Origin: CAYVQZ01 sp964453435
GTDB lineage: Bacteria > Abyssobacteria > SURF-5
NCBI GenBank assembly: GCA_964453435.1
Contig: CAYVQZ010000001.1
Coordinates: 124,001 to 188,000, forward strand
Direction of reading: 5' to 3'
Length of the DNA stretch: 64,000 nucleotides
Shown here: positions 8,288 to 17,079 of the stretch, piece after piece
How the letters are laid out: every line of letters starts with the position of its first letter
How positions within the stretch are numbered: position 1 is the stretch's first letter
Notes under the pieces: model-generated
The model's database searches: none
Told to the model about the DNA's origin: nothing
The model's input: the letters and a program-made list of their open reading frames with translations, nothing else
Program-made: the position numbers and the translations under genes

Positions 8288-8882
8288 ATTCTAGCATCGC
8301 AAAATTGCGGAAATCAAGGAATCCCCATTTTTCGCGTTTTTCGGCCCGGTCCCGCGCCGGAAATACGGCGCATACTGCTTTCACGTAGAGTGAATCCGAA
8401 TATTTTTAATCCCAAATTGGCGCGGATTTTTTTATTTCAGCTCAGTCTCGCGATTTTGCCTCGTTCGGCCGAGAGAGGAGCGCGGGCGCAAATTATAAGG
8501 AAAAAGACGGGATTCCTCGTCGCTTCGCCTTTTAAAATGACACAATGGGAAGAGGTCCTCAAAGATACGGGAAAATCCGGGGTCGGAATCTGTCCCACGA
8601 TTGCTCATATTTTCGAGAAGCCGGCGTAGGGGGCTGTACCCAATTACGGAATCCCCTGTCTTTTGCGCTGAGCGGAGCGAAGTCCCGCGCATTCGCGGGA
8701 TAGATTGGTGGACTGCCCCCGAAGCACGAATTTCCGGCCGTGGGACAAATTCGTCGGCGGGGTGCTTGAAATCGAAAAGTTCCAAGAAGAAATTTGCGGT
8801 AAAAAAATGCGTGCAATTCATGATAGACCGATTTTCGTTGTTCGGCCAAAAGGCCGTTCACGCTCAAAAGGAAGGAGGACAC
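8288..8882. other. Intergenic region containing repeat copy B
   Basis: About 595 bp between two divergently oriented genes. The left part is AT-rich (8390-8430) and could hold promoters. The centre holds an inverted copy of the REP-like repeat. The downstream DUF3500 frame stays open back to 8601 through this repeat, but the frame before 8883 is composed of repeat sequence and lacks a ribosome-binding site. Confidence 0.6.
8577..8725 (-). repeat. REP/RAYT-like repeat, copy B (inverted)
   Basis: Read on the minus strand it shows the landmarks of copy A in the same order: 'gcttcgggggcagtcc.ccaatct', then a hairpin CCCGCG-CATT-CGCGGG (8684-8699), 'ccgtaattgggtacagccccct', and 'gggacagattcc-gacccc' at the far end. 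The ends are inverted relative to each other, which is MITE/REP-like. No transposase gene is in the window. Confidence 0.8.
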
Positions 8883-9899
8883 ATGCGTATCAGGTCGCCC
8901 GCGCCGGCGGTTGACGTTCCACTCGGATTATGCTCGGAAACCGCCCTGAGAATGGCTGAGGCTGCAAGCATTTTTCTCGCATCGCTGAGCTCTCAACAGA
9001 GACAAAAGGTCCTTGTCCCGATGGCGAGTGACGCGCGCACAACCTGGGATTACCGGCCGGGAATCCGGCAGGGGATATCCCTGAACGAACTGGAGACAAA
9101 CCAGCAGCAGCTCGCATATGGCTTACTCACAAGCGGCCTCAGCCATCAAGGCAATATCAAGGCGCTCGCGATAATGAGCCTCGAACGGGTATTGGGAGAC
9201 CTTGAAGGACCATCGAGTCCAATAGACCGAAACCCCGAACTCTATTACATCACGGTTTTCGGAGCGCCGACGGAGGAGGCGCCCTGGGCTTGGAGGATTG
9301 AGGGACATCATCTGTCGGTCAATTTCCTGGTTCTCGATGGAAAGTGGATAGCCCCAACCCCGAATTTCTTCGGCGCGAACCCGGCGCGGGTGCCGGAAGG
9401 ACCACTTGAAGGCCTTCGCATTCTCGCGGCGGAAGAAGACCTCGCGCGCAGACTTCTCGGCTCTTTGGGAGAGAACCAGTTGAAAAAAGCGCTGATCGAC
9501 GTGCGCGCGCCCGCCGATATTCTTTCGAACAACAGTCCGCGCGTACGGTTGGACGAGCCCGTGGGAATTTCGTATGCCGAGATGGATGACAAACAGCAGA
9601 TGTTGCTGAAGGACCTTGTTTCTGAGTACCTCCGACGAGTTCCGCAGGATGTGGCGGAATTTCGATTGCACCGCATCGAGAAGGAGGGGGAACGGTACAT
9701 CCACTTCGCATGGGCCGGAACCATTCAGCCGAACGGCCCCCACTACTACAGGGTTCACGGCCCCGGTTTTCTGGCAGAGTATGACAACACTCAGAACAAC
9801 GCAAATCATGTCCATAGCGTGTGGCGCGATATCCGGGACGACTGGGGCGATGACTTGCTCGAGCGGCATTACCGAGAATCGCATGAAACCAAGAAATGA
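8883..9899 (+). CDS. DUF3500 family protein
   Basis: A 338-residue protein of the DUF3500 family, recognised by 'FLASLSSQQRQKVLVPMASDARTTWDYRP' near the N-terminus, 'ELYYITVFGAPTEEAPWAWRIEGHHLSVNF' in the middle, and 'IHFAWAGTIQPNGPHYYRVHGPGFLAEYDNTQNNANHVHSVWRD' near the C-terminus. The conserved His, Glu and Tyr residues are present, but the reaction of the family is not known to me. I chose the ATG at 8883 because GGAGG sits 8 nt upstream; the longer open frame from 8601 runs through a repeat. Unlike many family members, the chosen start shows no secretion signal. Confidence 0.85.
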   Translation: MRIRSPAPAVDVPLGLCSETALRMAEAASIFLASLSSQQRQKVLVPMASDARTTWDYRPGIRQGISLNELETNQQQLAYGLLTSGLSHQGNIKALAIMSLERVLGDLEGPSSPIDRNPELYYITVFGAPTEEAPWAWRIEGHHLSVNFLVLDGKWIAPTPNFFGANPARVPEGPLEGLRILAAEEDLARRLLGSLGENQLKKALIDVRAPADILSNNSPRVRLDEPVGISYAEMDDKQQMLLKDLVSEYLRRVPQDVAEFRLHRIEKEGERYIHFAWAGTIQPNGPHYYRVHGPGFLAEYDNTQNNANHVHSVWRDIRDDWGDDLLERHYRESHETKK

Positions 9900-10067
9900 G
9901 ATGCGGACAAGAGGAGACGAATTTCGAAAAGGAGCGCGAGCAACCAAACGCGCCTGAATTCATTCGGGCGTCGCCCATTGCGCCCGTCGGAGTCAATTAC
10001 ACGGAACCCCGACCGCGCAAAAAAATAGAGCAAGGCCGCGTATAGATTTTGCGAAGAGGGGAGGCAG

Positions 10068-10313
10068 TCATTCGGCGGAGGAAGTGATTGTATCTATTAT
10101 TTCTTTCAACCTTGCCAGCACCCTCTTCTGACTTTCCTGAAGCTCATGAAACTCCTGCTCGAGGCTCCTGAATTCCTGCAGCAGGGCTGCTGTTGACTCC
10201 CTTCTCTCGCATTGTCGCTTTGGAGACTCTATGGAAAGCAAGTCGGCGACTTCTTCCGCCGTGATAGTTACGTCCGCTGAGCCGCCGTACTGAACAGTCT
10301 CCTTGATTGCCAT
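10068..10313 (-). CDS. Small coiled-coil protein, function unknown
   Basis: An 81-residue protein starting MAIKETVQYGG. The first 30 residues include 'ITAEEVADLLSIESPKRQ', which resembles the first helices of a MerR/excisionase-type DNA-binding fold but is too short to assign. The remainder (about residues 38-75) is heptad-like and rich in Glu, Leu and Gln, so it is probably a coiled coil. An alternative TTG start at 10352 would add 13 residues. A plausible promoter lies 80 bp upstream, supporting expression. It stands alone; no partner gene suggests a job. Confidence 0.5.
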   Translation of the reverse strand: MAIKETVQYGGSADVTITAEEVADLLSIESPKRQCERRESTAALLQEFRSLEQEFHELQESQKRVLARLKEIIDTITSSAE

Positions 10314-10389
10314 GGCTCGTTCTCGGCTCCTCTCGGCTCGGGAGAATCCCAAATAGTCGACCCTGCGCCGGGCTTTGCCCTTCCTGTTA

Positions 10390-10418
10390 ATTAAACCATG
10401 AGGTTAAGAACTTTTCAA
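10390..10418 (-). promoter_or_regulatory. Promoter for the small coiled-coil gene
   Basis: On the minus strand TTGAAA (10413-10418), a 17-bp spacer, then TTTAAT (10390-10395). The flanking sequence is strongly AT-rich (10385-10465), in contrast to its surroundings. Confidence 0.5.
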
Positions 10419-10646
10419 GCACAAAATTAATTGTTATTAACACTGTATTTTTTCTAGTTTAAAAAGAAGCGCAGGCTCGCAGATCGATTCGGAAATGGGT
10501 CTCGAGAAAAAAACCGCTCCTGCAAGGGGTGCCGGGAATCTATCCCGCGACTCCAACATTTCGCCGAACACCCGGCGCAGGGGCGCTGTGCAATCGCAGG
10601 ACACGATCACTGTGAGACTGTCCGATAGTTCGTTGACGCCCGCTCT

Positions 10647-10766
10647 GGGGACAGTCCGCCAATCTGCGAATCTCCAAAAAAGACAGGGAATTCCGTAATT
10701 GGCTTCAGCCCCCTGCGGGGTGATTTTAGGTCGAATGCGTAATTACCGGACAGATTCACTGTCCCC
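10647..10766 (+). repeat. REP/RAYT-like repeat, copy C
   Basis: It begins GGGGACAGTCCGCCAATCTG and ends CGGACAGATTCACTGTCCCC. The two ends are imperfect inverted repeats of each other (GGGGACAGT and CAGATT/AATCTG). The middle 'gacagggaattccgtaattggcttcagccccctgcg' matches the middle of copies A and B. Confidence 0.8.
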
Positions 10767-11301
10767 GATTATGTGGTGATTCGCAGATTGACGGCGGGTG
10801 AACGCCGCCCCCGGAAGGACGTCGAGCATCAGGCCGGTCGAAAAGCCCAGTGAGGATTGAGCATTTTTTGGACCGAGCGGGCCGTTCTCATGCAAGCGGA
10901 CTCTTCAGAAACGGCCATTCGTCTTCCTCATCGAAAACCGGAAGCCAGTCCCACCAGTGTCGCGTTTCGTCACACCTGCGGCCGCGTTGCGAATCAGGAG
11001 CCCGAGGGCGATTATCGGACATTGGTTCTTCTCCGTTTTTCTTTCTTTAACTACCTGAAACCAAAGATAGAGTTTCGGTGCTGGTATGAAACCTCTGAAA
11101 GAAGAGCAAAGCCTCGCAGTTATGGGAGGGGGACGCTTCAATTATGCACGCCGGCTGACGTTCTGTCAACTGAACCAAGACCGGCCGCTCGGCTCCGCAA
11201 ATCCGCCTTGCAAACGAGCCAAAGAAACACAGGAAGAGGGTTTTCGGGGGGCGAGGCGAGCCGGCACGGGCAGAATCAACAGGCGCCGTTCGCACCCCAC
11301 G

Positions 11302-11775
11302 TTAGTATGACACTCTCAGCACTTCATATCGGAGAGTTCCGGCAGGAACTCGAATCTCTGCGACACTGCCGACTTGAAGCCCCAGAAGCGCGCGCCCCAC
11401 GGGGGAATCAACGGATATCTTGCCCGCCTTCACGTCGGTCTCTTCCGCGCTCACCAGTTTATATTGGAATTCCGACCCGCGAGAGAGGTCTCGCAGGGCA
11501 ACGGTGCACCCCAGATACGCTTTTCCCTCCGTGTTCTGGCCGGGCTCGTGTATTCGTATGCGGGACAGTTTTTGCTCCAACAGGGCAATCCGGTTTTCCA
11601 GGAGCATTTGCTGATGTTTTGCGCTTTCGAACTCGGCGTTTTCCCGAAAATCGCCGTGCGCCCTGGCCCTTTCCAGGATTTGGGACATTTCGGGACGCTT
11701 GATGTTTTTCAATTCGTCAAGCTCGCCCCTGAGCTTGTCGTATCCCTCTTGCGTGACCCACTCGTATTCCGACAT
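11302..11775 (-). CDS. greA: Transcription elongation factor GreA
   Basis: A 157-residue cleavage-stimulating factor that rescues backtracked RNA polymerase. The N-terminal coiled coil contains 'VTQEGYDKLRGELDELKNIKRPEMSQILERARAHGDFRENAEFESAKHQQ', with the acidic tip residues (DFRENAEF) that reach into the polymerase active site. The C-terminal FKBP-like domain includes 'SVDSPVGRALLGLQVGSVAEIRVPAG'. The start at 11775 has GGGAGG just upstream and gives the usual GreA length. The promoter at 11797-11826 places the transcript start downstream of the longer frame, ruling out the in-frame start at 11859. Confidence 0.95.
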   Translation of the reverse strand: MSEYEWVTQEGYDKLRGELDELKNIKRPEMSQILERARAHGDFRENAEFESAKHQQMLLENRIALLEQKLSRIRIHEPGQNTEGKAYLGCTVALRDLSRGSEFQYKLVSAEETDVKAGKISVDSPVGRALLGLQVGSVAEIRVPAGTLRYEVLRVSY

Positions 11776-11796
11776 CGCATTCCCTCCTCCCTTCGA

Positions 11797-11826
11797 ATAA
11801 TACTCATGGCGCCGTTGGCTTGTCAA
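11797..11826 (-). promoter_or_regulatory. Promoter of greA
   Basis: Minus strand TTGACA (11821-11826), an 18-bp spacer, then TATTAT (11797-11802). The predicted transcript start is about 15 nt upstream of the ATG, so the leader is very short. Confidence 0.75.
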
Positions 11827-11892
11827 GACCGGCTCCCGGCGTTCAAAAAGGGAAGACACTGAATCGCCGGAGACAACCCGCTACATATTTAG

Positions 11893-11922
11893 TTGAAGAG
11901 ATTTTCCCCTGTTTGCTATACT
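11893..11922 (+). promoter_or_regulatory. Promoter of the sulfatase-like gene
   Basis: TTGAAG (11893-11898), an 18-bp spacer, then TATACT (11917-11922). It is divergent from the greA promoter about 70 bp away. It leaves a leader of about 105 nt. Confidence 0.6.
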
Positions 11923-12034
11923 AAGAGCGGCGGCGCGATTCAATGCCTCTGACCGAGAATCAACAAACCTCGTCGTTTGAGTCTCGTCTCATCCGAGCCT
12001 GCAGAGGGTGTTCAGCTTTTCAAAAGGAAGAATT

Positions 12035-13933
12035 GTGGAAAGAATCCGCCACACGCGAGTTGTGCTCTTGAGCTGTGCGATTGCGCTGGCGACCGTGTTG
12101 TTTTTCCTCGCTATATTTATGGTCGGCTTCAGAAGAGGTATCGAGCGAGTGTCCCCGGCTCAGGTGCGCCTTCCGGTACCAACAGAGTCTCACGCCAGGT
12201 ATGCTTTCAACGGCGTTGCTCCGCTCGAGGCGAATCGGGCCGAATTCGAAGTGTCGATATCGACCGATTCGATTCTCGAGGTCGGCCTGGCCCGAATCGA
12301 CAACACTCATTCCTATTGGGGCTATCCGGGCAAATACCGTTTTCGAGCTTATGAGAAAAACCTTTTCAGGAACAGGTCATTCGTCGACACAGTCCTCACT
12401 TTGCGGATGAATGAATGCGCGCGGTTCCAGTTCGACTGCGCTGCTGCGGGGCCGAACCGGTCCGGCCTGAAAATCATTTATGAGGTGAAAAAGGAGGAGA
12501 CGGGTAGCGCCAGAGGGTATGAGGCGTTCCGAGACTTTGCTTTTCTCGACCCCGCCGTTTTTGGAAAGAGGAAACCAGGCGAATACAACGTGCTGCTCAT
12601 ATCATTCGACACACTCAGGCCTGATCATCTGGGCTACAACGGATATCACCGCGACACCAGCCCGAACATCGACAGGTTCGCCGAAGCGAACATCACGTTT
12701 ACCGAAGCAATCAGCCCGGCGCCATGGACGAGCCCGGCGCATTACAGCATTTTCACGGCGCTGAATCCGTCGGCTTACATTTACCGGAGCGCGGGGGGGG
12801 ACGACGGGAAAAATCTGATTGAGCACGTCGTCTTCCTGCCGGCGAGGACCTTGGCCGAGATATTGAGGGCAAACGGGTATTACACGGTTGCCGTGACAGG
12901 CGGCGGACTGGTGGGAACGGAGTTCGGATTTGGAAGCGGCTTCAACATCTATTGGGAGTATAACAGTTATGGCAATGCCGATTCCGTGGAGGGTCCGTGG
13001 GTCGAGGACAACGACACCGGCAAGATATTCGACCGCGCTTCTGACTGGCTCAGGCGCAACCACGAAAAGAAATTCTTCATGTTCCTGCACCACTATGAGT
13101 GTCACATCCCATATGAGAACACGTATTTCGCTTCCGAAGAGACCAGCGAGTCTCTCATACAGCGTCGCAAGGCTCTGTACGACGGCGACATCAGGGTTGC
13201 CGACGGCTATTTCGGGAAACTCATGCAGACGCTCGAATCTCTGGACCTGCTCTCGAACACCATTATAGTTTTTCTGAGCGACCATGGTGAAGACTTCTAC
13301 GACCACTACACGGAGGCTGATATCGTTCCGGAATGGAAGGAGCCGCTTATCCCGCAGATTTCGATAGTTGACCACGCCCACTCGCTGTACGAAGAGCTGA
13401 TTCGGGTTCCCCTCATCTTGCGGATTCCCGGAGAGGACCCGCCCCGGAAAACGATTGACAACCAGGTCAGGCTCATCGATGTCATGCCGACAATCCTTGA
13501 CATTCTGAATATTGATTACGACGGTCCGACGGAAGGCGAGAGTCTTCTCGGCCTCATCCGGACCGGAACGAGAGATGTCGACCCGCCGGCTCTCAGCGAA
13601 TTCACACAACTGGGACCCGAGCGGAAGTCGGTCCGGCAAGAAGGGTATAAATACATATGGATCGAAAATCCCGAGCAATGCTGGAATTTCAATTTTCGAA
13701 ACATTCAGCCGCGTGAACTGTTCGACCTGCGAAGCGACCCGGCCGAACGAACAAACGTTTCCGAACGAGACAAAACAAGAGCAACGCAATATCACCGTTT
13801 GCTTGAGAGGGAAAACCGGAAATCGTCCGCCATCAGAAAGGCGCTGCTCCAAAGACAGGCTGTCCCTCACGGAAAACCGGAATTCGATGAGGAAACGGTC
13901 GAGCAACTGAAAGCGCTCGGTTACCTGAAGTGA
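12035..13933 (+). CDS. Membrane-anchored sulfatase-superfamily hydrolase
   Basis: A 632-residue protein with one N-terminal transmembrane helix (VVLLSCAIALATVLFFLAIFMV), an N-terminal extension of about 160 residues and a C-terminal alkaline-phosphatase/sulfatase fold. Metal-site motifs are visible: 'ISFDTLRPDHLGYNGY' (about residue 190) and 'FLSDHGEDFYDH' (about residue 413). Where classical sulfatases carry CxPSR (formylglycine), this one has PWTSPAH (about residue 230), the Ser/Thr-type variant common among uncharacterised members. It may therefore be a phospho- or sulfo-hydrolase/transferase rather than a classical sulfatase. The GTG at 12035 has AAGGAAG upstream; a GTG at 12008 is the longer alternative. 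It probably acts in the periplasm. Confidence 0.8.
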   Translation: MERIRHTRVVLLSCAIALATVLFFLAIFMVGFRRGIERVSPAQVRLPVPTESHARYAFNGVAPLEANRAEFEVSISTDSILEVGLARIDNTHSYWGYPGKYRFRAYEKNLFRNRSFVDTVLTLRMNECARFQFDCAAAGPNRSGLKIIYEVKKEETGSARGYEAFRDFAFLDPAVFGKRKPGEYNVLLISFDTLRPDHLGYNGYHRDTSPNIDRFAEANITFTEAISPAPWTSPAHYSIFTALNPSAYIYRSAGGDDGKNLIEHVVFLPARTLAEILRANGYYTVAVTGGGLVGTEFGFGSGFNIYWEYNSYGNADSVEGPWVEDNDTGKIFDRASDWLRRNHEKKFFMFLHHYECHIPYENTYFASEETSESLIQRRKALYDGDIRVADGYFGKLMQTLESLDLLSNTIIVFLSDHGEDFYDHYTEADIVPEWKEPLIPQISIVDHAHSLYEELIRVPLILRIPGEDPPRKTIDNQVRLIDVMPTILDILNIDYDGPTEGESLLGLIRTGTRDVDPPALSEFTQLGPERKSVRQEGYKYIWIENPEQCWNFNFRNIQPRELFDLRSDPAERTNVSERDKTRATQYHRLLERENRKSSAIRKALLQRQAVPHGKPEFDEETVEQLKALGYLK

Positions 13934-13987
13934 CCAGATTAGCCCAGGGTGGACCTCCGGAGCCGCTGCCCATATTGTCCGGACAGC

Positions 13988-14017
13988 TTGACTGAGAAAC
14001 ATCGGAAACTATATAAT
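13988..14017 (+). promoter_or_regulatory. Promoter of the ABC-2 exporter operon
   Basis: TTGACT (13988-13993), an 18-bp spacer, then TATAAT (14012-14017), about 110 bp before the ATPase gene. Confidence 0.75.
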
Positions 14018-14128
14018 ATGTTTTGCGTACCCTGTCAAACCTCGCTGAATAAGGAGTAAAACAGGGAAAAGAGCAAACAGAATAACGGCTTCTTTTTTGG
14101 ACATTGCAAGTCTGGAGAAAATCTCGCC

Positions 14129-15091
14129 ATGGCGCCTGCTGTTGAGATCGATAGCTTAACCAAAATTTACCGCTCACTGTTCGGACTGCGGACGGTTACC
14201 GCCGTAGATGACTTGACCCTTTGCGTCGAGGAAGGAGAGGTTTTCGGTTTTTTGGGCCCGAACGGAGCCGGAAAAACAACGACCATCAAAATCTTGCTGG
14301 GGATCCTTTATCCCACCTCCGGCGACTGCCGGCTGTTTGGAGAACAGTTCAATTCCAATAGATGGTTCGCTCCGGAGATGGCGAACAGCCGTCTGAAGAC
14401 GGAGATCGGCTATCTTCCCGAGGGCCCTTATTTCCCGGAGTTTTTGACAGGGCGAGAAGTTTTATCGTTCTACGGACGGCTGTACGGGCTGCGGGGCTCT
14501 GACTTGAAGAAACGGATGGAGGATGTGCTGGAACTCGTGGGACTCAGCTACGCGGCCGAGCGTCTCGTTCAGCACTACTCCAAGGGAATGCGCCAGCGCA
14601 TCGGCCTGGCCCAGGCTCTTCTGAGCGACCCGAAATTGCTGATTTTCGACGAACCGACGGTCGGACTCGATCCGATAGCGCGGCGCGAGATACGCGATCT
14701 CATGATCCAGCTCAAAAAACAAGGCAAAACGCTCTTCGTTTGCTCTCATGAACTGAGCGAAGTTGAGATGGTTTGCGACAGGATAGGCATAGTGAATCGA
14801 GGCAAGCTCGTGAAATACGGAAACTTGCTTGACCTGGTTCTGCAGGACCGGATGGTCGAAATCAGTGTTCGGTCGTTGGGCGAGGATGTTCACCAAAAGT
14901 TGGTATCCATGGAGTGCGAGGTGGCCAGGGCCGAAACGGGACTTGTGAACATTCGTTTAACCGGCCAGCGCGGGATATACGATGTGATGGATGTCCTCAA
15001 AGCGGGAGCGACCGAAATCGTCCAAGTAAAACCGAAGAAAGAGACGTTAGAAGACCTCTTCATCCGGTCTGTGAAGGAGGATGATTCGTGA
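14129..15091 (+). CDS. ABC-2 exporter, ATP-binding protein
   Basis: A 320-residue ATPase of an ABC-2 type exporter. It has Walker A GPNGAGKTT (residues 43-51), signature YSKGMRQRIGLAQAL (about 149-163), Walker B LLIFDEP (about 168-174) followed by TVGLDPIARRE, and the switch His in 'VCSHELSEVEMVCDRIGIVNRG'. About 90 residues follow the nucleotide-binding domain, as in drug/lipid/polysaccharide exporters of this class. The last 4 bp overlap the permease gene. Its cargo cannot be told from sequence. Confidence 0.92.
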   Translation: MAPAVEIDSLTKIYRSLFGLRTVTAVDDLTLCVEEGEVFGFLGPNGAGKTTTIKILLGILYPTSGDCRLFGEQFNSNRWFAPEMANSRLKTEIGYLPEGPYFPEFLTGREVLSFYGRLYGLRGSDLKKRMEDVLELVGLSYAAERLVQHYSKGMRQRIGLAQALLSDPKLLIFDEPTVGLDPIARREIRDLMIQLKKQGKTLFVCSHELSEVEMVCDRIGIVNRGKLVKYGNLLDLVLQDRMVEISVRSLGEDVHQKLVSMECEVARAETGLVNIRLTGQRGIYDVMDVLKAGATEIVQVKPKKETLEDLFIRSVKEDDS

Positions 15092-15885
15092 ATTCTATTC
15101 TTATCGGGTTGAATGCATATCGCGAATCCATTCGGAGGAAAACGCTCATAGCCTTTCTCCTTTTCGCCATGCTCGTTATCGGGAGTTCCACCTTTCTGAC
15201 GGTGCTCTCGCCCGGGGAAGAGGTGAAGATGGTGAAGGACGTGTGTCTGAGCTGCATTTCATTCTTCGGGATGCTCATCGCCGTTTTTGCTGCGGGGGCG
15301 CTGATTCCGCTGGAAACCGAAAACAGAACGATTTACACAATTCTCTCAAAGCCCCTGAAGCGGGTGACGTACCTGCTCGGGAAATATATGGGCGCGCAAC
15401 TAACGATCCTTCTGAACCTCGCGCTGATGGCAGTTCTGTTCCTCGCAATTCTGTTTCTCCAGTCACGACGATATATTGACGAGGCGTCCTCGTCCTTTTC
15501 CGTCACGGCGCTGGTAACATCAAAGGCGATGCTGCTGGTCTACTTCGAATTGCTCGTCCTCTCGGCGCTCGCTTTCGCGGTTTCAACGCTGTCGACCTCG
15601 ACGACGTTGCCGATAATCGTAGGGATATTCATATACATTATCGGACACTCGGTCGATTACCTCAAGAATCTCAGCGAACACGCCGACTCCGAACTCATGT
15701 CGATTATCATTCGCCAGTTCTATCTGATACTTCCGAATTTCAGCAATTTCTATCTGAGGAATCAACTCGTGCATAATGACCCCTACGTGCCGCAGGGCAT
15801 TACAACACTGTTCATCTATGCGCTGCTCTACGCCGGCTTCGGTCTTTTCGTCACGTACCTGTTGTTCCGGAAGAAAGACATGTAA
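15088..15885 (+). CDS. ABC-2 exporter, permease
   Basis: A 265-residue inner-membrane permease with about six transmembrane helices (for example 'LIAFLLFAMLVIGSSTFLTVL', 'FFGMLIAVFAAGALIPLE', 'IIVGIFIYIIGHSVDYL', 'TTLFIYALLYAGFGLFVTYLLF'). The motif 'IPLETENRTIYTILSKPLKRVTYLLGKYMG' is typical of ABC-2 permeases. The GTG start overlaps the ATPase stop by 4 bp (GTGA), so the two are translationally coupled and form one transporter. Confidence 0.88.
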   Translation: MNSILIGLNAYRESIRRKTLIAFLLFAMLVIGSSTFLTVLSPGEEVKMVKDVCLSCISFFGMLIAVFAAGALIPLETENRTIYTILSKPLKRVTYLLGKYMGAQLTILLNLALMAVLFLAILFLQSRRYIDEASSSFSVTALVTSKAMLLVYFELLVLSALAFAVSTLSTSTTLPIIVGIFIYIIGHSVDYLKNLSEHADSELMSIIIRQFYLILPNFSNFYLRNQLVHNDPYVPQGITTLFIYALLYAGFGLFVTYLLFRKKDM

Positions 15886-15891
15886 CAAGAC

Positions 15892-16971
15892 ATGAAACGA
15901 ATCAACGAACAGCTTGTCTTCGGTGTTCTCGCCCTCGCCTTTTTGGTTCCCATATCGCTTCTTCAACGCGGTATCGAAAAGGACGAAGGAAAGGTGGCCT
16001 TCCTGAGATGGATCGACAACCAGGAGGCCTATCAAGAGCAACTGCTGCGACGCATTGTCATCGATGCTGATGAGCGCTCGCCCGAGGAGGCCGCTCTGTT
16101 CGAGCGAGTCGAGGAACTTGGAGCAACGCTGCACCCCGACTTCAAGGAATTGCCGGTTGACGAGAAATGGCAGATTCTGAGTCTCCGGCGATTTGAACCA
16201 CTGTATGAGTCGTTTGTTCAGTTGGCCAGGCAAAGAAAGCTGACGCTTGTGGAGGGTGAAATCGAGTGGGCCAACCCCGATGTGAGTGCGAACGTCGGGG
16301 CGCTCGCGCTCGGATTCCGAAAACTGGTGGCGGACATGCTCTGGCTCAAGGTCGATGAACACTGGCACCTCGGTCTTGTGCAGCGGATGCTGCCCATGAT
16401 GGAAACAGTGGTCGCGCTCGACCCTCATTTTATCGAGGCCTACGCCCTCGGAGCATGGCATCTCGCGTACAATGTGACGGTAATGTTTAATTCGGCTGAA
16501 GAGAAACAGAAATATATTGACCAAGGGGTCGAGCTCTTGAAGAAAGGGATCAAGAACAACCCGCGGAACGCGAAACTATATGCGGAAATGGGATTCATGC
16601 TCTATTTTCGCAAGCTCGCCGACTGGGAAAAGGCGGCTTATTATCTCGCGGAAGCAATTAAATATGACCACGAACCGTGGGTGGAACGCGCATATGCGCT
16701 TTCCTTGGAGCGGCTGAAAGAAGAAGAAAAGGCACTGGCCGTTCTCGAGGATTATGGCCGCCGTCATCCCGATTATGTGATGCATAAGCTCACGATTGCC
16801 AGGCTCAACAAGAAGCTCGAAGCCCGCAGGCTGGAGCGGGAAGACAAGATCAAGGAAGCCTTCGAAATCTGGAAATCCATCAAGGAATACGACCCGGCCG
16901 ACGTGATAGCGCCAAGAGAATATTTACGCCTGAAGGCAAAATTGGCCGAGGAGCAGAAAGCTTCTTCCTAA
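15892..16971 (+). CDS. TPR-containing membrane-anchored protein of the ABC-2 operon
   Basis: A 359-residue protein with one N-terminal hydrophobic segment (QLVFGVLALAFLVPISLL, residues about 7-24), a long helical region and TPR-like repeats in the C-terminal half, such as 'PRNAKLYAEMGFMLYFRKLADWEKAAYYLAEAIKYD' and 'EEKALAVLEDYGRRHPDYVMHKLTIARL'. It starts 6 bp after the permease, so it is very likely co-transcribed. It is probably held at the periplasmic face by the N-terminal helix. Role unknown; an accessory or scaffold for the exporter is inferred from position only. Confidence 0.75.
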   Translation: MKRINEQLVFGVLALAFLVPISLLQRGIEKDEGKVAFLRWIDNQEAYQEQLLRRIVIDADERSPEEAALFERVEELGATLHPDFKELPVDEKWQILSLRRFEPLYESFVQLARQRKLTLVEGEIEWANPDVSANVGALALGFRKLVADMLWLKVDEHWHLGLVQRMLPMMETVVALDPHFIEAYALGAWHLAYNVTVMFNSAEEKQKYIDQGVELLKKGIKNNPRNAKLYAEMGFMLYFRKLADWEKAAYYLAEAIKYDHEPWVERAYALSLERLKEEEKALAVLEDYGRRHPDYVMHKLTIARLNKKLEARRLEREDKIKEAFEIWKSIKEYDPADVIAPREYLRLKAKLAEEQKASS

Positions 16972-17079
16972 CGAAGGTTGTCTGCCCCCTCAACAAATTC
17001 AAGACGATGTCCGCTTGAATTGCCTGCACCCTCACCTTATCGAACGGAGACAATCCAATTGCACCGGCGGTGATGACTG

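Larger units (their letters stand above)
10314..11301. other. Long intergenic region with repeat copy C
   Basis: Nearly 1 kb without a convincing gene. It contains the AT-rich promoter region of the small coiled-coil gene (10385-10465), repeat copy C (10647-10766) and a short GGCGG-GTGAACG-CCGCC hairpin near 10789. Short frames at 10857, 11086 and 10905 have biased, repeat-like composition and no recognisable domain, so I leave them out. Confidence 0.6.

Noticed and set aside
8601..8882. N-terminal extension of the DUF3500 frame
   Set aside because: The DNA is repeat copy B and flanking sequence; the ribosome-binding site is directly before the ATG at 8883.
9951..9970. Hairpin CGCCTGAA-TTCA-TTCGGGCG after the DUF3500 gene as terminator
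   Set aside because: The stem is good but no T-tract follows; it may only stabilise the transcript end.
12602..14002. 466-residue frame opposite the sulfatase-like gene
   Set aside because: Shadow frame; the sense strand has promoter, start and superfamily motifs.
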